From: an uncultured Ectothiorhodospiraceae bacterium | Lineage (GTDB): Bacteria; Pseudomonadota; Gammaproteobacteria; Nitrococcales; Nitrococcaceae | Reading direction: 5' to 3' | Length of the DNA: 39,804 nt | Assembly (NCBI GenBank): GCA_913057145.1 | Contig: CAJXNJ010000011.1 | Location: 1-39,804 of the forward strand | Translations under genes and position numbers: made by a program | Notes under the pieces: model-generated | Told to the model about the DNA's origin: nothing | The model's database searches: none | Seen by the model: only the letters and a program-made list of their open reading frames with translations | Part shown: positions 1 to 8,970 of the stretch, piece by piece | Layout: each line of letters begins with the position of its first letter | Numbering within the stretch: the stretch's first letter is position 1

Positions 1-195
1 GGCGATTTTGATCCGCCCTTCATTCGCTAGACGGTACTGATCAGCCGGCGGATCTCATGAGCCCGGTTAAGTAACCGGAAGCGGCACAGCACCATACATA
101 GGCCAGCCGATAACTCTATGAGCCCGAGAAAGGTAGCAGGAGTCGCCGTGGCACGGCATCAGCCCGCATGAGCTTTCGGGGTGAAGGGGTGGTGG
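1..195. other. Intergenic end of window, no gene recognised
   Basis: No convincing gene lies between the window edge and the lipA stop. In frame 1 the first ten codons read to a TAG at 28-30 and could be the tail of a plus-strand gene, but frame 2 is also open at the edge, so this is undecided. Two small inverted repeats are visible: CCGGTTA/TAACCGG at 63-78 and GCCGTG/CACGGC at 145-157. The 9-mer ATGAGCCCG occurs at 57-65 and again at 118-126. No tRNA-like T-arm or U-run terminator was seen. Confidence 0.4.
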
Positions 196-1197
196 TTAGC
201 CGGTGGCGGCCTCGAGGCCGACGTTGTTTTTCTCGAGCACGCGATCGGCGCGATAGCTTGAGCGGACCAGCGGCCCGGCAACCACCTCCAAAAAGCCTTT
301 GGCAAGCCCGATCTCGCGATAGCGGTTGAACTGCTCCGGCGTGACATAGCGGTCGACCGGCAGATGGTTGACCGTGGGGCGCAGGTATTGGCCGAAGGTG
401 ACGATGTCGACGCCAATGGCGCGCAGATCATCCATCGTCTCAACGATTTCCTCATCCGTCTCCCCAAGCCCCACCATCAGGCTGGTCTTGGTGAGGACAT
501 CGGGGCGGCGGGCCTTGGCATGGGCGAGGACATCGAGCGTTTGCTGATAACCGGCACGCGGATCCCGGACCGGGTGGGTCAGTCGCTTGACGGTCTCGAC
601 GTTCTGCGCGAACACCTCAAGCCCGGTATCGACCACGGTATTGATGGCATCGTGACTACCGTCGAAATCCGGCGTCAGGGCCTCTACGGCGGTCTGCGGG
701 TTGCGGCGCTTGATCTCACGAATGCAGTCCGCGTAGTGCTGCGCGCCGCCATCCGGCAGGTCGTCCCGGTCCACCGAGGTGAGCACTACGTATTTCAGAT
801 CCATCAGTGAGACGGTCTCCGCGGCACCGGCCGGCTCGTTTTCATCCAGCCAGCCGCGCGGGTTGCCGGTGTCCACCGCGCAAAACCGACAGGCGCGGGT
901 GCAGACATCCCCCATCAGCATGATGGTGGCGGTTCCGGCGCTCCAGCACTCGCCGATGTTCGGGCACATGGACTCTTCGCAGACCGTGGCGAGTTTATAG
1001 TCGCGTACCGTCTGCTTGACCTTCTGATAAGTCTCGCCCGTAGGGATTTTTACCCGCAGCCAATCGGGCTTGTCGCCACGGCCGACCGGGGCGGCGTCGC
1101 GCTGGGTCTTGATGCCGTTTTTAATGGCCCGCACGCCATTGGGCTTTTCCACCTTCTGGCCGCTGACAACAACGGGAATGCCTTTGAGCTCGCTCAT
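196..1197 (-). CDS. lipA: Lipoyl synthase
   Basis: This 333-aa radical-SAM enzyme inserts two sulfur atoms into protein-bound octanoyl groups to make the lipoyl cofactor of 2-oxoacid dehydrogenases and the glycine cleavage system. Both LipA cluster motifs are present: the auxiliary cluster triad C73/C78/C84 ([12 protein letters not shown]) and the radical-SAM CxxxCxxC at C99/C103/C106 (CTRACRFC). A conserved [13 protein letters not shown]-type tail closes the protein. Length is normal for the family. The gene follows a 66-aa ORF by 22 bp on the same strand and probably shares its transcript. lipB is not adjacent within the window. Confidence 0.97.
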   Translation of the reverse strand: MSELKGIPVVVSGQKVEKPNGVRAIKNGIKTQRDAAPVGRGDKPDWLRVKIPTGETYQKVKQTVRDYKLATVCEESMCPNIGECWSAGTATIMLMGDVCTRACRFCAVDTGNPRGWLDENEPAGAAETVSLMDLKYVVLTSVDRDDLPDGGAQHYADCIREIKRRNPQTAVEALTPDFDGSHDAINTVVDTGLEVFAQNVETVKRLTHPVRDPRAGYQQTLDVLAHAKARRPDVLTKTSLMVGLGETDEEIVETMDDLRAIGVDIVTFGQYLRPTVNHLPVDRYVTPEQFNRYREIGLAKGFLEVVAGPLVRSSYRADRVLEKNNVGLEAATG

Positions 1198-1218
1198 GGT
1201 TTGACTCCCTGGCCGTAA

Positions 1219-1419
1219 CTAGTCTTTGCCGTAGGGGTTGTTCATTACCGAAAACCAGTTCTGATGCGCCTTATCGGCCTTGCGACGATAGCCTTCGACT
1301 TCCTCGCGGCTGACTTCCTCGCGCATCTCCGCATCGCTGACCGGGCGCGGGTCATAGGCGCTGTTGCCGCTGGTCTCTTCGTTCTTGGTCTTGTCCTCTG
1401 GCGCTTGCCGCTCAGACAT
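1219..1419 (-). CDS. Small acidic hypothetical protein upstream of lipA
   Basis: This is a 66-aa, strongly charged and predicted mostly disordered or helical protein. It is rich in Glu, Lys, Asp and Arg, has no membrane segment and no cysteine, and ends FSVMNNPYGKD. I do not recognise a family. An AAGGAAA Shine-Dalgarno sequence lies just upstream of the ATG, which supports translation. It is 22 bp from lipA on the same strand and diverges from tusA across a 57-bp promoter gap. A link to lipoate synthesis is suggested only by position. Confidence 0.65.
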   Translation of the reverse strand: MSERQAPEDKTKNEETSGNSAYDPRPVSDAEMREEVSREEVEGYRRKADKAHQNWFSVMNNPYGKD

Positions 1420-1476
1420 AACGGGTTTCCTTGAGGCGATTGTTATACTACCGCTCAGTATACGCGCTAAGCGGGG
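1420..1476. promoter_or_regulatory. Divergent promoter gap between the 66-aa gene/lipA and tusA
   Basis: The 57-bp gap holds an inverted repeat TATACT (1444-1449) and AGTATA (1457-1462) with a 7-nt spacer. Each arm can serve as a -10 element in one direction (TATAAC for the minus strand, TATACG for the plus strand), so the two genes probably have back-to-back, overlapping promoters. No strong -35 hexamer is evident. Confidence 0.4.
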
Positions 1477-1731
1477 ATGGGCTCCATGGCCGTCGAGTCA
1501 CAAGTCGATTACGACCAGGATCTGGATGTGCGCGGGTTGAACTGCCCGCTGCCCATCCTGCGCACCAAGCAGACATTAAGAGACCTGCCGAGCGGAGCCC
1601 GGCTGCGGGTGCGCGCCACGGACCCGCATTCGGTCATTGATTTCTGTGGGTTCTGTGACCGCAGTGAGCATCGTCTGATCCAGCACGACGAGACCGATGG
1701 GGTCTTTACCTTCTATCTAGAGAAGGGCTGA
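1477..1731 (+). CDS. tusA: TusA/SirA-family sulfur carrier protein
   Basis: This 84-aa protein carries the family signature LNCPLPILRTK, in which the Cys of the CPxP motif forms the persulfide used in sulfur relay (2-thiouridine tRNA modification and related sulfur trafficking). The small alpha/beta fold and length fit TusA. Some family members serve other sulfur pathways, so the exact relay is not fixed by sequence. An in-frame ATG at 1486 is spaced better from the GGGG at about 1472-1475 and is an alternative start. The 3' end overlaps the convergent sohB by 15 bp. Confidence 0.85.
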   Translation: MGSMAVESQVDYDQDLDVRGLNCPLPILRTKQTLRDLPSGARLRVRATDPHSVIDFCGFCDRSEHRLIQHDETDGVFTFYLEKG

Positions 1732-2724
1732 GCGGTCTTCAGTCAGCCCGAGCCGCGCCAGAAGCGATTCCAGCACCACCGACAGACGCCGCTTGAGCGT
1801 TGGCGCCGGATGCCAGGTCAGGCCGATGAGCTCCATGCGATCCTTGCGCTCGAGTAGCAGGTCATCGCTGGTTCCAAGGTCATCCACCAGCCCGAGCTCG
1901 AGTGCACGCTCCCCGAGCCAGTGCTCGCCGGTGGCGACCGTCTCAAGGTCAAGCCGCGGGCGATAACGGGCGATGTGGTTTTTGAAAAGATCATGGACTT
2001 CCTGCAGGGACTCACGAAACTTGGCACGCCCTTCATCGGTATTGCGCCCGAAGACCGTGAGGTCACGCTTGTGTTCGCCGGCGGTATGCAGCTCGAAATC
2101 GATGTCATGGCGCTTGAGCAGGCCGTGGAAGTTGGGTAGCTGCCCGACCACGCCGATGGACCCGATAATCGCAAAGGGTGCCGCGACCACCCGGTCGGCG
2201 ACACAGGCCATGAGATAACCGCCGCTGGCGGCTACCCGATCCACCGAAATGGTCAATCGAATGCCTTTCTCGCGCAGCCTCGCGAGCTGGCTTGCCGCAA
2301 GGCCATAGCCCGGCACCATGCCGCCCGGGCTCTCGAGGCGCAGCAGCACCTCATCGTCACGGCGGGCACTGGTAATGATGGCGCTGACTTCCTCGCGCAG
2401 GGCATCAACCGCACTCGCGCGCAGGTCGCCATTGAAATCGAGGACAAAAAGGCGCGGCAGACGGCCTTCGCCGGCCTGCTTTTTCTGCCCGCGGCGTTCC
2501 TTGATTCTTTGCAGCAGCCCGGGTTGCTTGCGCTTGGCACCCTGCTCAATGCGCCGGCTCATCGCCTCGTAGTGACGGTTGAGGGGCTCGACCTCAAGTT
2601 CCTGTCGCTGCTTGCCGCGGCGTTTGCCGGCCATGCCGCCAATCATGCCGAGCGCGATGGCAAAGGCAAAAAGCAGTGTGAGCACCTGGGCGAGAAACTG
2701 GGCATACTCTTGGATGAATTGCAT
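1717..2724 (-). CDS. sohB: SohB-type S49 family inner-membrane serine peptidase
   Basis: This 335-aa protein starts with one membrane segment (about residues 5-30), followed by a basic, charged linker and an SppA/ClpP-fold peptidase domain. The nucleophile is probably S167 in VAASGGY and the general base probably K219 in GEHKRDL, the spacing expected for single-domain S49 enzymes such as SohB. The ATG at 2724 is preferred over an in-frame TTG at 2754, because the TTG adds ten residues before the membrane anchor and lies within a few bases of the divergent gene at 2760. Likely role: envelope protein or signal-peptide degradation. Confidence 0.88.
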   Translation of the reverse strand: MQFIQEYAQFLAQVLTLLFAFAIALGMIGGMAGKRRGKQRQELEVEPLNRHYEAMSRRIEQGAKRKQPGLLQRIKERRGQKKQAGEGRLPRLFVLDFNGDLRASAVDALREEVSAIITSARRDDEVLLRLESPGGMVPGYGLAASQLARLREKGIRLTISVDRVAASGGYLMACVADRVVAAPFAIIGSIGVVGQLPNFHGLLKRHDIDFELHTAGEHKRDLTVFGRNTDEGRAKFRESLQEVHDLFKNHIARYRPRLDLETVATGEHWLGERALELGLVDDLGTSDDLLLERKDRMELIGLTWHPAPTLKRRLSVVLESLLARLGLTEDRSALL

Positions 2725-2759
2725 GATGCTGAGTCTACGCGAGTCAACGGACAAGAAAA

Positions 2760-3053
2760 GTGCAGTTTCTCTTTGGCGACACCCCGGTTCTTACCCTGCG
2801 ACAGATTGATCAGATGAATGCCGTGGCAAAAGGGACGGCGTTTCGGGCCTTCAAGCGCGCAGAACCGACGCTGGAGGAGGGCGTGGATTATTTCGTCCTC
2901 GATATGAATGCACCCGGTGGCAAGGAGGCGGAGTCGTTGTTGCAACGCCTGAACGCCGCCGGGGCGCTCTATCCGAGTAGCCGGGTCGCGGTATTAATTA
3001 GCGAGAAAGCCTATGCGCGGATGCAGGCGATTGCTAATCTTCGCAGCCAATGA
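2760..3053 (+). CDS. Small hypothetical protein upstream of ctaG
   Basis: This 97-aa protein begins with GTG. Its N-terminal part (LRQIDQMNAVAKGTAFRAFKR) resembles a helix-turn-helix seen in small proteins of related gammaproteobacteria, followed by EEGVDYFVLD and a C-terminal alpha/beta stretch. I cannot assign a function. The stop overlaps the next start as ATGA at 3050-3053, so translation is coupled to the CtaG-type gene. The start is 35 bp from the divergent sohB start, so the promoter must be very short or overlap it. Confidence 0.7.
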   Translation: MQFLFGDTPVLTLRQIDQMNAVAKGTAFRAFKRAEPTLEEGVDYFVLDMNAPGGKEAESLLQRLNAAGALYPSSRVAVLISEKAYARMQAIANLRSQ

Positions 3054-3877
3054 ACACACTGATTGAATGGCTTCGGCCCTGGGAGCCCTCAGCACCGGTT
3101 TTTATTGCCTGTGCGCTGGCCTTTGCGTTGTATGCCATTGGCATGATGCGGGGGGCAAGACCCGGTTTTTGGGCCGCCACCTCCTACTTCCTGGGTGTTG
3201 GCCTGATCTATGTGGTCACTCAGACCCATTACGATTACTACTCACAGTATCTGTTCTCGGCTCATCGACTGCAGCATCTAATCCTGCATCATCTCGGCCC
3301 GTTCCTCATTGCGCTGTCGATGCCAACGGCGGTGCTTGCTGCCGCCATGCCGGCTACGCTGCGCGGTCTCCCGCAGGGGCCCATGCGGCCGTTATTCTCG
3401 GGGCTGGGGGTGATCTATCGCATTCTCCAGCAGCCTTTCATCGCGGGTTTTCTCTTCGTCGGGCTGATTTATCTGTGGCTGACACCGGCCATCCATTTCA
3501 ACGCCATGTTGAGCCTCGATCTTTATTGGTTCATGAACTGGACCATGGCGGTGGATGGGCTGCTTTTCTGGTGGTTGATTTTTGAGCGCGGCAATCACGG
3601 TGTCACCCCGCGGCTCACCCCGGGCCGGCGTATTCTGGTGCTGGCGCTGGTGATGCCCCCGCAGATCGCCCTTGGGGCCTACATCACCTTCAGCCGGCAG
3701 GATCTCTTTGACATCTACGACGTCTGCGGCAGGGCCTTCCCCATCTCGCCGATGCTTGATCAGCAGATCGGTGGTCTGATTACCTGGATTCCGGCGTCGA
3801 TGATGAGTGTGGTCGCGGCCATTATCGTGCTCGCCTTTCGTCTGGAGAAAACGCATGCAAGCCAGTCTCGGTCTTAA
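3050..3877 (+). CDS. ctaG: CtaG-type (caa3_CtaG) cytochrome c oxidase assembly protein
   Basis: This 275-aa polytopic membrane protein has about six to seven hydrophobic segments. It contains the family's histidine-rich helix region (SAHRLQHLILHHLGPFL, about residues 75-91) and a membrane-embedded DQQIGGLITW stretch near the end. These are features of the Bacillus CtaG/caa3_CtaG family, which helps build the copper A site. It is unrelated to Cox11, which shares the name CtaG. The gene is translationally coupled upstream (ATGA) and overlaps the SCO gene by 23 bp. The neighbour supports a copper-delivery role. Confidence 0.85.
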   Translation: MNTLIEWLRPWEPSAPVFIACALAFALYAIGMMRGARPGFWAATSYFLGVGLIYVVTQTHYDYYSQYLFSAHRLQHLILHHLGPFLIALSMPTAVLAAAMPATLRGLPQGPMRPLFSGLGVIYRILQQPFIAGFLFVGLIYLWLTPAIHFNAMLSLDLYWFMNWTMAVDGLLFWWLIFERGNHGVTPRLTPGRRILVLALVMPPQIALGAYITFSRQDLFDIYDVCGRAFPISPMLDQQIGGLITWIPASMMSVVAAIIVLAFRLEKTHASQSRS

Positions 3878-4445
3878 AAGCGGATTTGCCTTAGCGCTCG
3901 TGCTCTTGCTCGCCGGCTGCGGCGGCTCGGGTTATCAGACCAAAGGCATTGAGGGGCTGTTGCCGGAGCTGCAGTTCGACCTCACGGCGGAGACGGGGGA
4001 GCGGATTACCGAGGAGGACTTCTACGGGGCGCCGACGGTGATGTTTTTCGGTTTCACCCACTGCCCGGATGTCTGCCCCACGGCGATGGCCCGAATTGCC
4101 GCGGCGATTGAGGCCTCAGGCGCGGAGGAGGCCGATGAGCTGCGGGTGCTCTTTGTCTCGGTGGACCCCGAGCGGGATGACTTACCGAAGCTCGCCCGCT
4201 ACACCGATTTCTTCAGCGAGCATGTCACCGGGGCGACAGCCAGCATCCCGGAACTCCGGGAACTGACCAAGCATTATCGGGTGACCTTTGGCTATGACGA
4301 GCCCAATGAGTTCGGCGACTACAACGTCTCGCATCCAAGCGTGATGTACGTGTTCGACGCCGCAGGCGAACCTCGGGCGTTATTCCGCCCGAGTGATTCG
4401 ATCGCGGCCATGGCCGCGGATCTTCGCCGTATTACCCGCGGTTAG
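3855..4445 (+). CDS. sco: SCO1/SenC family copper chaperone lipoprotein
   Basis: This 196-aa protein has a lipoprotein signal peptide with lipobox LLAGC, lipidated Cys 22. The thioredoxin-like SCO fold carries the copper ligands C70 and C74 in THCPDVCP and H160 in NVSHPSV. SCO proteins load or reduce the CuA centre of cytochrome c oxidase. The ATG at 3855 is chosen over an upstream in-frame codon because GGAG at 3844-3847 is well spaced and only this start gives a clean signal peptide. It follows and overlaps the CtaG-type gene. Its stop overlaps the ilvD stop by 4 bp. Confidence 0.93.
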   Translation: MQASLGLKSGFALALVLLLAGCGGSGYQTKGIEGLLPELQFDLTAETGERITEEDFYGAPTVMFFGFTHCPDVCPTAMARIAAAIEASGAEEADELRVLFVSVDPERDDLPKLARYTDFFSEHVTGATASIPELRELTKHYRVTFGYDEPNEFGDYNVSHPSVMYVFDAAGEPRALFRPSDSIAAMAADLRRITRG

Positions 4446-6130
4446 TCGAACAGATCCTTGTCGGTGACGGCACCGTATGAGGCTGAGCTCACCAGCTTGG
4501 CGAACTTGCCAAGAATGCCGCGCTTGTAGTTCGGCGGGCGGGGCTGCCAGCGCTTGCGCCGCTCGGCAAGCGTCTCCTCACTGATTTTGACCTCGAGCAG
4601 GTTCTGGTCCGCATCGATCACCACGGTGTCACCTTCTTCGACCAGCGCGATATTGCCGCCCACGGCCGCCTCCGGTGCCACATGGCCGACCACCATGCCG
4701 TAGGTGCCGCCGGAGAAGCGGCCATCGGTGATCAGACCGACCGAGTCCCCGAGCCCACGGCCGATAATCGCTGAGGTGGGGGCGAGCATCTCACGCATGC
4801 CCGGCCCGCCTTTCGGTCCTTCATAGCGGATGATCAGCACGTCGCCGGCCTTGATCTTATCGGCGAGGATCGCCTCCATGGCGATTTCCTCGGAGTCGAA
4901 GACGCGGGCCGGGCCCTCAATGCGGCGGTTCTTGATGCCGCTGATCTTGGCCACGGATCCTTCCTCGGCGAGGTTGCCGCGCAGGATGGCCAGATGTCCC
5001 TCGTCGTAGACGGGGTTGTCGAAGCTGCGAATGATGTCCTGACCTGCCGGTGGCGTTGACGGGACGTCGGCCAAGAGCTCTTCGATGGTCTGGCCGGTAA
5101 TGGTCATGCAATCGCCATGCAGCAGTCCGTTGGCAAGCAGGATTTTCATCACCTGAGGCGTGCCGCCGACTTCGTGGAACTCACTGGTGACATACCGGCC
5201 CGAAGGCTTCAGGTCGCAGAGTACCGGGACTTTGCGTCGGGTACGCTCGATATCGTCAATGGACAGATCCACCTCGCAGGCATTGGCGATGGCCAGGTAA
5301 TGCAGCACCGCATTGGTCGAGCCGCCGACCGCCATCAGCAGGCTCAAGCCGTTTTCAAAGGCCTTGCGGGTCATGATGTCGCGCGGCAGGCGCTGATGCC
5401 GGATGGCATCCACCAGCACCTCGGCGGCGCGGGCGGCGACCGTATGCGCCTCATCATCCACGGCCGAGACCGTGCTCGAGCCCATCAGGCTCATGCCCAT
5501 GGCTTCAAAGGCGCTCGACATGGTGTTAGCGGTGTACATGCCGCCACAGGATCCCGCCCCCGGGCAGGCGTTCATTTCCACACCCTTGAGGTCTTCATCC
5601 GAGAGACGTCCGGCGGCTGCTTCGCCCACTGCCTCGAAGGCGCTGACGATGGTGAGGTCCTTGCCCTTGTAGTTACCCGGCTTGATGGTGCCCCCGTAGA
5701 CAAAGATAGCGGGGATGTTCAGTCGGGCAATGCCGATCATCGCCCCGGGCATGTTTTTATCGCAGCCGCCGGTGGCGAGCACGCCGTCCAGGCTCTGACC
5801 GTTGCACACGGTCTCGATGGAATCGGCAATCACTTCGCGCGAGACGAGCGAGTATTTCATGCCCTCGGTGCCCATGGAGATGCCATCAGAGATCGTGATG
5901 GTGCCGAACATCACCGGCATGGCACCGGCTTTTCGCAGCGCGTCACTGGCGCGCTCGGCCTGGGCACCGATGCCCACGTTGCAGGGCGTAATGGTGCTGT
6001 GGGCATTGCCCACACCGACGATCGGTTTGCTGAAGTCCTCATCGCGGAATCCCACGGCGCGCAGCATGGCGCGGTTGGGCGTGCGGGCCAGTCCTTCGGT
6101 CGTTACTCGGCTGCGGCGATTCTCGGCCAT
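4442..6130 (-). CDS. ilvD: Dihydroxy-acid dehydratase
   Basis: This 562-aa enzyme dehydrates 2,3-dihydroxy-3-methylbutanoate and the corresponding pentanoate in valine and isoleucine synthesis. Three Fe-S cysteines occur in conserved contexts: C50 (TITPCNVG), C123 (GGCDKNMPG) and C195 ([14 protein letters not shown]). The C-terminal [10 protein letters not shown] segment is also typical. Length is usual for the shorter IlvD class. It is a single gene here with no other ilv genes beside it. It diverges from zapE across 135 bp. Confidence 0.97.
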   Translation of the reverse strand: MAENRRSRVTTEGLARTPNRAMLRAVGFRDEDFSKPIVGVGNAHSTITPCNVGIGAQAERASDALRKAGAMPVMFGTITISDGISMGTEGMKYSLVSREVIADSIETVCNGQSLDGVLATGGCDKNMPGAMIGIARLNIPAIFVYGGTIKPGNYKGKDLTIVSAFEAVGEAAAGRLSDEDLKGVEMNACPGAGSCGGMYTANTMSSAFEAMGMSLMGSSTVSAVDDEAHTVAARAAEVLVDAIRHQRLPRDIMTRKAFENGLSLLMAVGGSTNAVLHYLAIANACEVDLSIDDIERTRRKVPVLCDLKPSGRYVTSEFHEVGGTPQVMKILLANGLLHGDCMTITGQTIEELLADVPSTPPAGQDIIRSFDNPVYDEGHLAILRGNLAEEGSVAKISGIKNRRIEGPARVFDSEEIAMEAILADKIKAGDVLIIRYEGPKGGPGMREMLAPTSAIIGRGLGDSVGLITDGRFSGGTYGMVVGHVAPEAAVGGNIALVEEGDTVVIDADQNLLEVKISEETLAERRKRWQPRPPNYKRGILGKFAKLVSSASYGAVTDKDLFD

Positions 6131-6265
6131 TGTGGTTCCTTTGGATTAAAAGCCAGTACCTGAAGTTGAACCGCCAAAATACGAAACTCCCGGGCTGCTG
6201 GCAATCGCTTCGGCAGTGGTCATGGCATAATTCGCGCCAATGGATGCCGGGGATCCACAATCAGC
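6131..6265. promoter_or_regulatory. Divergent ilvD/zapE promoter region
   Basis: This 135-bp gap separates two divergent starts, so it must hold both promoters. The clearest element is CATAAT near 6224-6229 on the plus strand, a plausible -10 for zapE with a poor -35. I see no ilv-type leader peptide or attenuator for ilvD. Confidence 0.3.
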
Positions 6266-7366
6266 GTGACAACACCAAGCGAACAGTATCAGGCCGATCT
6301 TCGCGACGAGCGGATGCAGGAGGATGCCTCGCAGCTTGCCGCGGTAACGGCCCTGGATGCGCTCTACCAGCGTTTGTTGAGCCCCGAGGAGACACCTTCG
6401 GGGCTGCGTGGTTGGTGGCAGCGCCGCCGCGGGTCTGCGGTGCCGGCCCCCAAGGGGCTTTATCTCTGGGGGGGTGTCGGCCGGGGCAAGACCTATCTCA
6501 TGGATCTGTTCTACGAATGCCTGCCATCGCAGGTGGGCAAGCGTCGGTCGCATTTCCACCGCTTCATGCGCTCAGCCCATGAGCGCCTGCGAGTCCTGCG
6601 TAATGAACCCGACCCACTGCGCCTGCTCGCCACTGAGTGGGCAAAAGAAACGCGGGTGCTCTGCTTTGATGAATTCTTTGTCAGCGATATCGCCGATGCG
6701 ATGATCCTCTCGGGGCTTTTGCATGGTTTGATCGAGGAGGGGGTGACGCTGATCGCAACCTCCAATATTCAGCCGAGCGGGCTTTATGAAGGGGGGCTTC
6801 AGCGCGAGCGCTTCCTCCCGGCGATCGATCTTCTTGAAACCCACACTCGGGTATTGAATGTGGATGGCGGGATCGATTATCGCCTGCGCCTGCTCTCTCA
6901 GGCCCCGATTTATCATTTCCCGGCCGATGCCAGGGCCGAGACGAAACTTGCCGAGTCCTTCGAGAAGCTCTGTCCGGAACGCGAGCATGCCGAGCCCATT
7001 CTTGAGATCAATCATCGCGAGATTGTGGCGAGGGGCGTGGGCGATGGTGTCCTTTGGGCGGGTTTCGATGCGCTTTGTGAGGGGCCACGGAGTCAGGATG
7101 ATTATGTTGAGCTTGCCCGGCAGTTTCATACCGTCTTGATTTCGGCGGTACCCATTCTCGATCGTGATCGCGAAGATGCCGCTCGCCGGTTTATTGCGCT
7201 CGTGGATGAGTTCTACGATCGCGGCGTTAAATTGATCATCTCGGCCATGGCGGATATCGAGTGGTTGTATCGCGGCTCGCGCAATCGATTTGAATTCAAG
7301 CGCACCGCTTCAAGGCTGCGGGAGATGCAGTCTCACGAGTATCTGGCCCTGCCGCATCGGCCCTGA
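6266..7366 (+). CDS. zapE: Cell division protein ZapE (AFG1-like ATPase)
   Basis: This 366-aa P-loop ATPase has Walker A GGVGRGKT (about residues 69-76), the Walker B-like CFDEFFV (about 133-139) and the family stretch RGVKLIISA near the C-terminus. ZapE acts at the Z-ring in gammaproteobacteria, and mitochondrial AFG1 is the homologue. Start is GTG at 6266, about 10 bp after GGGGAT. The gene stands alone and is followed by the DnaA-box region. Confidence 0.93.
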   Translation: MTTPSEQYQADLRDERMQEDASQLAAVTALDALYQRLLSPEETPSGLRGWWQRRRGSAVPAPKGLYLWGGVGRGKTYLMDLFYECLPSQVGKRRSHFHRFMRSAHERLRVLRNEPDPLRLLATEWAKETRVLCFDEFFVSDIADAMILSGLLHGLIEEGVTLIATSNIQPSGLYEGGLQRERFLPAIDLLETHTRVLNVDGGIDYRLRLLSQAPIYHFPADARAETKLAESFEKLCPEREHAEPILEINHREIVARGVGDGVLWAGFDALCEGPRSQDDYVELARQFHTVLISAVPILDRDREDAARRFIALVDEFYDRGVKLIISAMADIEWLYRGSRNRFEFKRTASRLREMQSHEYLALPHRP

Positions 7367-7588
7367 AGTTTTCCCCAGACTCTGTGGATAAGTCTGTGGA
7401 GGAACTTTTTCCAAGGCGATGTAGCGCCCATGTCATGCGGATCCGCCTTAAATCGGTGGATCTTTGATCAAAATAAAATAATCAATAAAAACAGTAACTT
7501 ATAGTTTATCTCGCGCAATCAGGCAGTTAGCGACACTTCCAGAGATGACAGGCGAGTTACCGTGTGCATAACCACGCTTGTCAAGTCC
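7367..7588. other. AT-rich intergenic region with two DnaA boxes and clustered GATC sites
   Basis: The gap between the convergent zapE and deacetylase genes holds TGTGGATAA at 7383-7391 and TGTGCATAA at 7563-7571. Both are full matches on the minus strand to the DnaA box TTATNCACA, in the same orientation. Between them is a strongly AT-rich run (about 7464-7515) next to three GATC sites at 7440, 7459 and 7466. Replication origins and DnaA-titration loci have this architecture, but dnaA, dnaN, mnmG or parAB are not nearby. Function is therefore unproven. Confidence 0.5.
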
Positions 7589-8512
7589 TTATCGCATTAA
7601 TCCGGCAACATGTGCGGCAACCCCATCGGCAAGGGCTTTGAGGTCATAACCGCCCTCGAGCATCGAGCAGATATGACCGCCACAGCAGTAGTTGGCAACG
7701 GCCACCAGCTCGTCGGTGATCCAGGCAAAATCCTCGGTGGTGAGCTCAAGCCCTGCGAGCGGATCGGTTGCCGCGGCATCGAACCCGGCAGAGAGGATGA
7801 GCAGTTCAGGATCAAAGTCGATGAGTGCGGAAATGGCCTCGCCGTGAAACTGCTGGCGATAGGCTTCGCTGCCGGTGCCGGCCGGCAGCGGCAGGTTGAA
7901 GATGTTGCCCGGAATGTTCTCGGCCCGGGTCCCGCTGCCGGGGAAGAGCGGGTGCTGATGCAGCGAGAGGTAGAAAAGCCCCTCCTGGCCCTGGAACATC
8001 GTCTGCGTGCCGTTGCCGTGGTGGACATCAAAATCGACCACCGCGACGCGCTGAATGCCATGCGCCTGACGCGCATGAAACGCGGCAATCGCGGCATTGT
8101 TGAACAGGCAAAAGCCCATCGACTCATCGGGCTCTGCATGGTGTCCCGGTGGCCGGGTGGCACAAAAAACCCGTCTCGCCTCGCCCGCCTGAATGGCATC
8201 CACGGCCTGGATACCGGCGCCTGCGGCTTTCAGTGCGGCCTCTCGTGATCCGGCGGAGACGACAGTGTCGGCATTGATGTGCTGACGCCCACTCGCCGGG
8301 ATGGCCGCGAATATTCGCTCGATGTACTCGGCATCATGGACCGCGGCCAACGCCTCATGCGGCGCCGCTATTGCCGCTTCCCGATGGAGATCGGCGAATG
8401 CCGGTGCCGAGAGTGCTGTCAGGATGGCCTCGAGCCGGGCGATGCGTTCGGGATGATCACTGCCGGTATCATGCTCCAGGCAGTCCTCATGCGTAATCAG
8501 CCAGGTGGACAC
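7589..8512 (-). CDS. HDAC-family (class II histone deacetylase-like) amidohydrolase
   Basis: This 307-aa protein belongs to the zinc-dependent deacetylase superfamily that includes acetoin-utilisation and polyamine deacetylases. Catalytic and metal residues are visible: H124/H125 in RPPGHHAEPD, D162 and H164 in VVDFDVHHGNGT, and D245 in LSAGFDAAATDPL. The N-terminal HPERIARL motif is also typical. The natural substrate (acetyl-lysine protein, acetylpolyamine or other) cannot be read from sequence. It is the last gene of the long minus-strand run, 5 bp after the DUF4426 gene. Confidence 0.88.
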   Translation of the reverse strand: MSTWLITHEDCLEHDTGSDHPERIARLEAILTALSAPAFADLHREAAIAAPHEALAAVHDAEYIERIFAAIPASGRQHINADTVVSAGSREAALKAAGAGIQAVDAIQAGEARRVFCATRPPGHHAEPDESMGFCLFNNAAIAAFHARQAHGIQRVAVVDFDVHHGNGTQTMFQGQEGLFYLSLHQHPLFPGSGTRAENIPGNIFNLPLPAGTGSEAYRQQFHGEAISALIDFDPELLILSAGFDAAATDPLAGLELTTEDFAWITDELVAVANYCCGGHICSMLEGGYDLKALADGVAAHVAGLMR

Positions 8513-8517
8513 CGATT

Positions 8518-8958
8518 TTACTCGCTGGCGTAGAAAGTCTGGCGGAAGGCCATTTCATAGGGGCCACCACCGGCATGCGGGTTGACCGTAATCTCAAAGG
8601 TCAGTGCCTCGCCTTCTTCCACCGGGAAGGTGCCCACGTACGACACCCAACCGCTGTCGCGCACCCGGCGGGCACCGATTTCGGTGATGTCCTCATCGAC
8701 ATCCCGCGCGAGGATATCCACCCGGGCGGTCACCGGCTCACCATCGCGCAGCACCGTCACCATGACCATGCCGCGGGTGCGGCTGCGAAGAATGCCGTAG
8801 CTCTCGGCAATCTGGTCATTGAGCATGCCGGTGGGCATGGCGCTGTAGTGAATCTCATAGTCATCGAAGCGATTGGCCTGCTGTGCGCCGGCAACAACCG
8901 AGAAACCGAGCAGAACAGCAAGGGCAGAGACAGCGGATAAGCGGCGACAGAATCGCAT
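8518..8958 (-). CDS. DUF4426 secreted protein of the met cluster
   Basis: This 146-aa protein has a Sec signal peptide (hydrophobic core about residues 8-24, cleavage probably after VVAGA-Q) and a mature beta-rich domain matching the DUF4426 family as I know it. It has no known catalytic motif. In Pseudomonas-type genomes this family lies beside metX/metW, as here, 12 bp after metW. A periplasmic role is inferred from the signal peptide. Function is unknown. Confidence 0.75.
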   Translation of the reverse strand: MRFCRRLSAVSALAVLLGFSVVAGAQQANRFDDYEIHYSAMPTGMLNDQIAESYGILRSRTRGMVMVTVLRDGEPVTARVDILARDVDEDITEIGARRVRDSGWVSYVGTFPVEEGEALTFEITVNPHAGGGPYEMAFRQTFYASE

Positions 8959-8970
8959 AAGGCCTCCTCG

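Noticed and set aside
1-195. tRNA or small RNA at the left edge
   Set aside because: No cloverleaf, T-loop or terminator pattern could be found; only short palindromes are present.
5117-6163. 348-aa open frame on the plus strand
   Set aside because: It lies antisense to ilvD, has His/Gly/Asp-rich low-complexity composition typical of shadow frames in GC-rich genes, and no family match.
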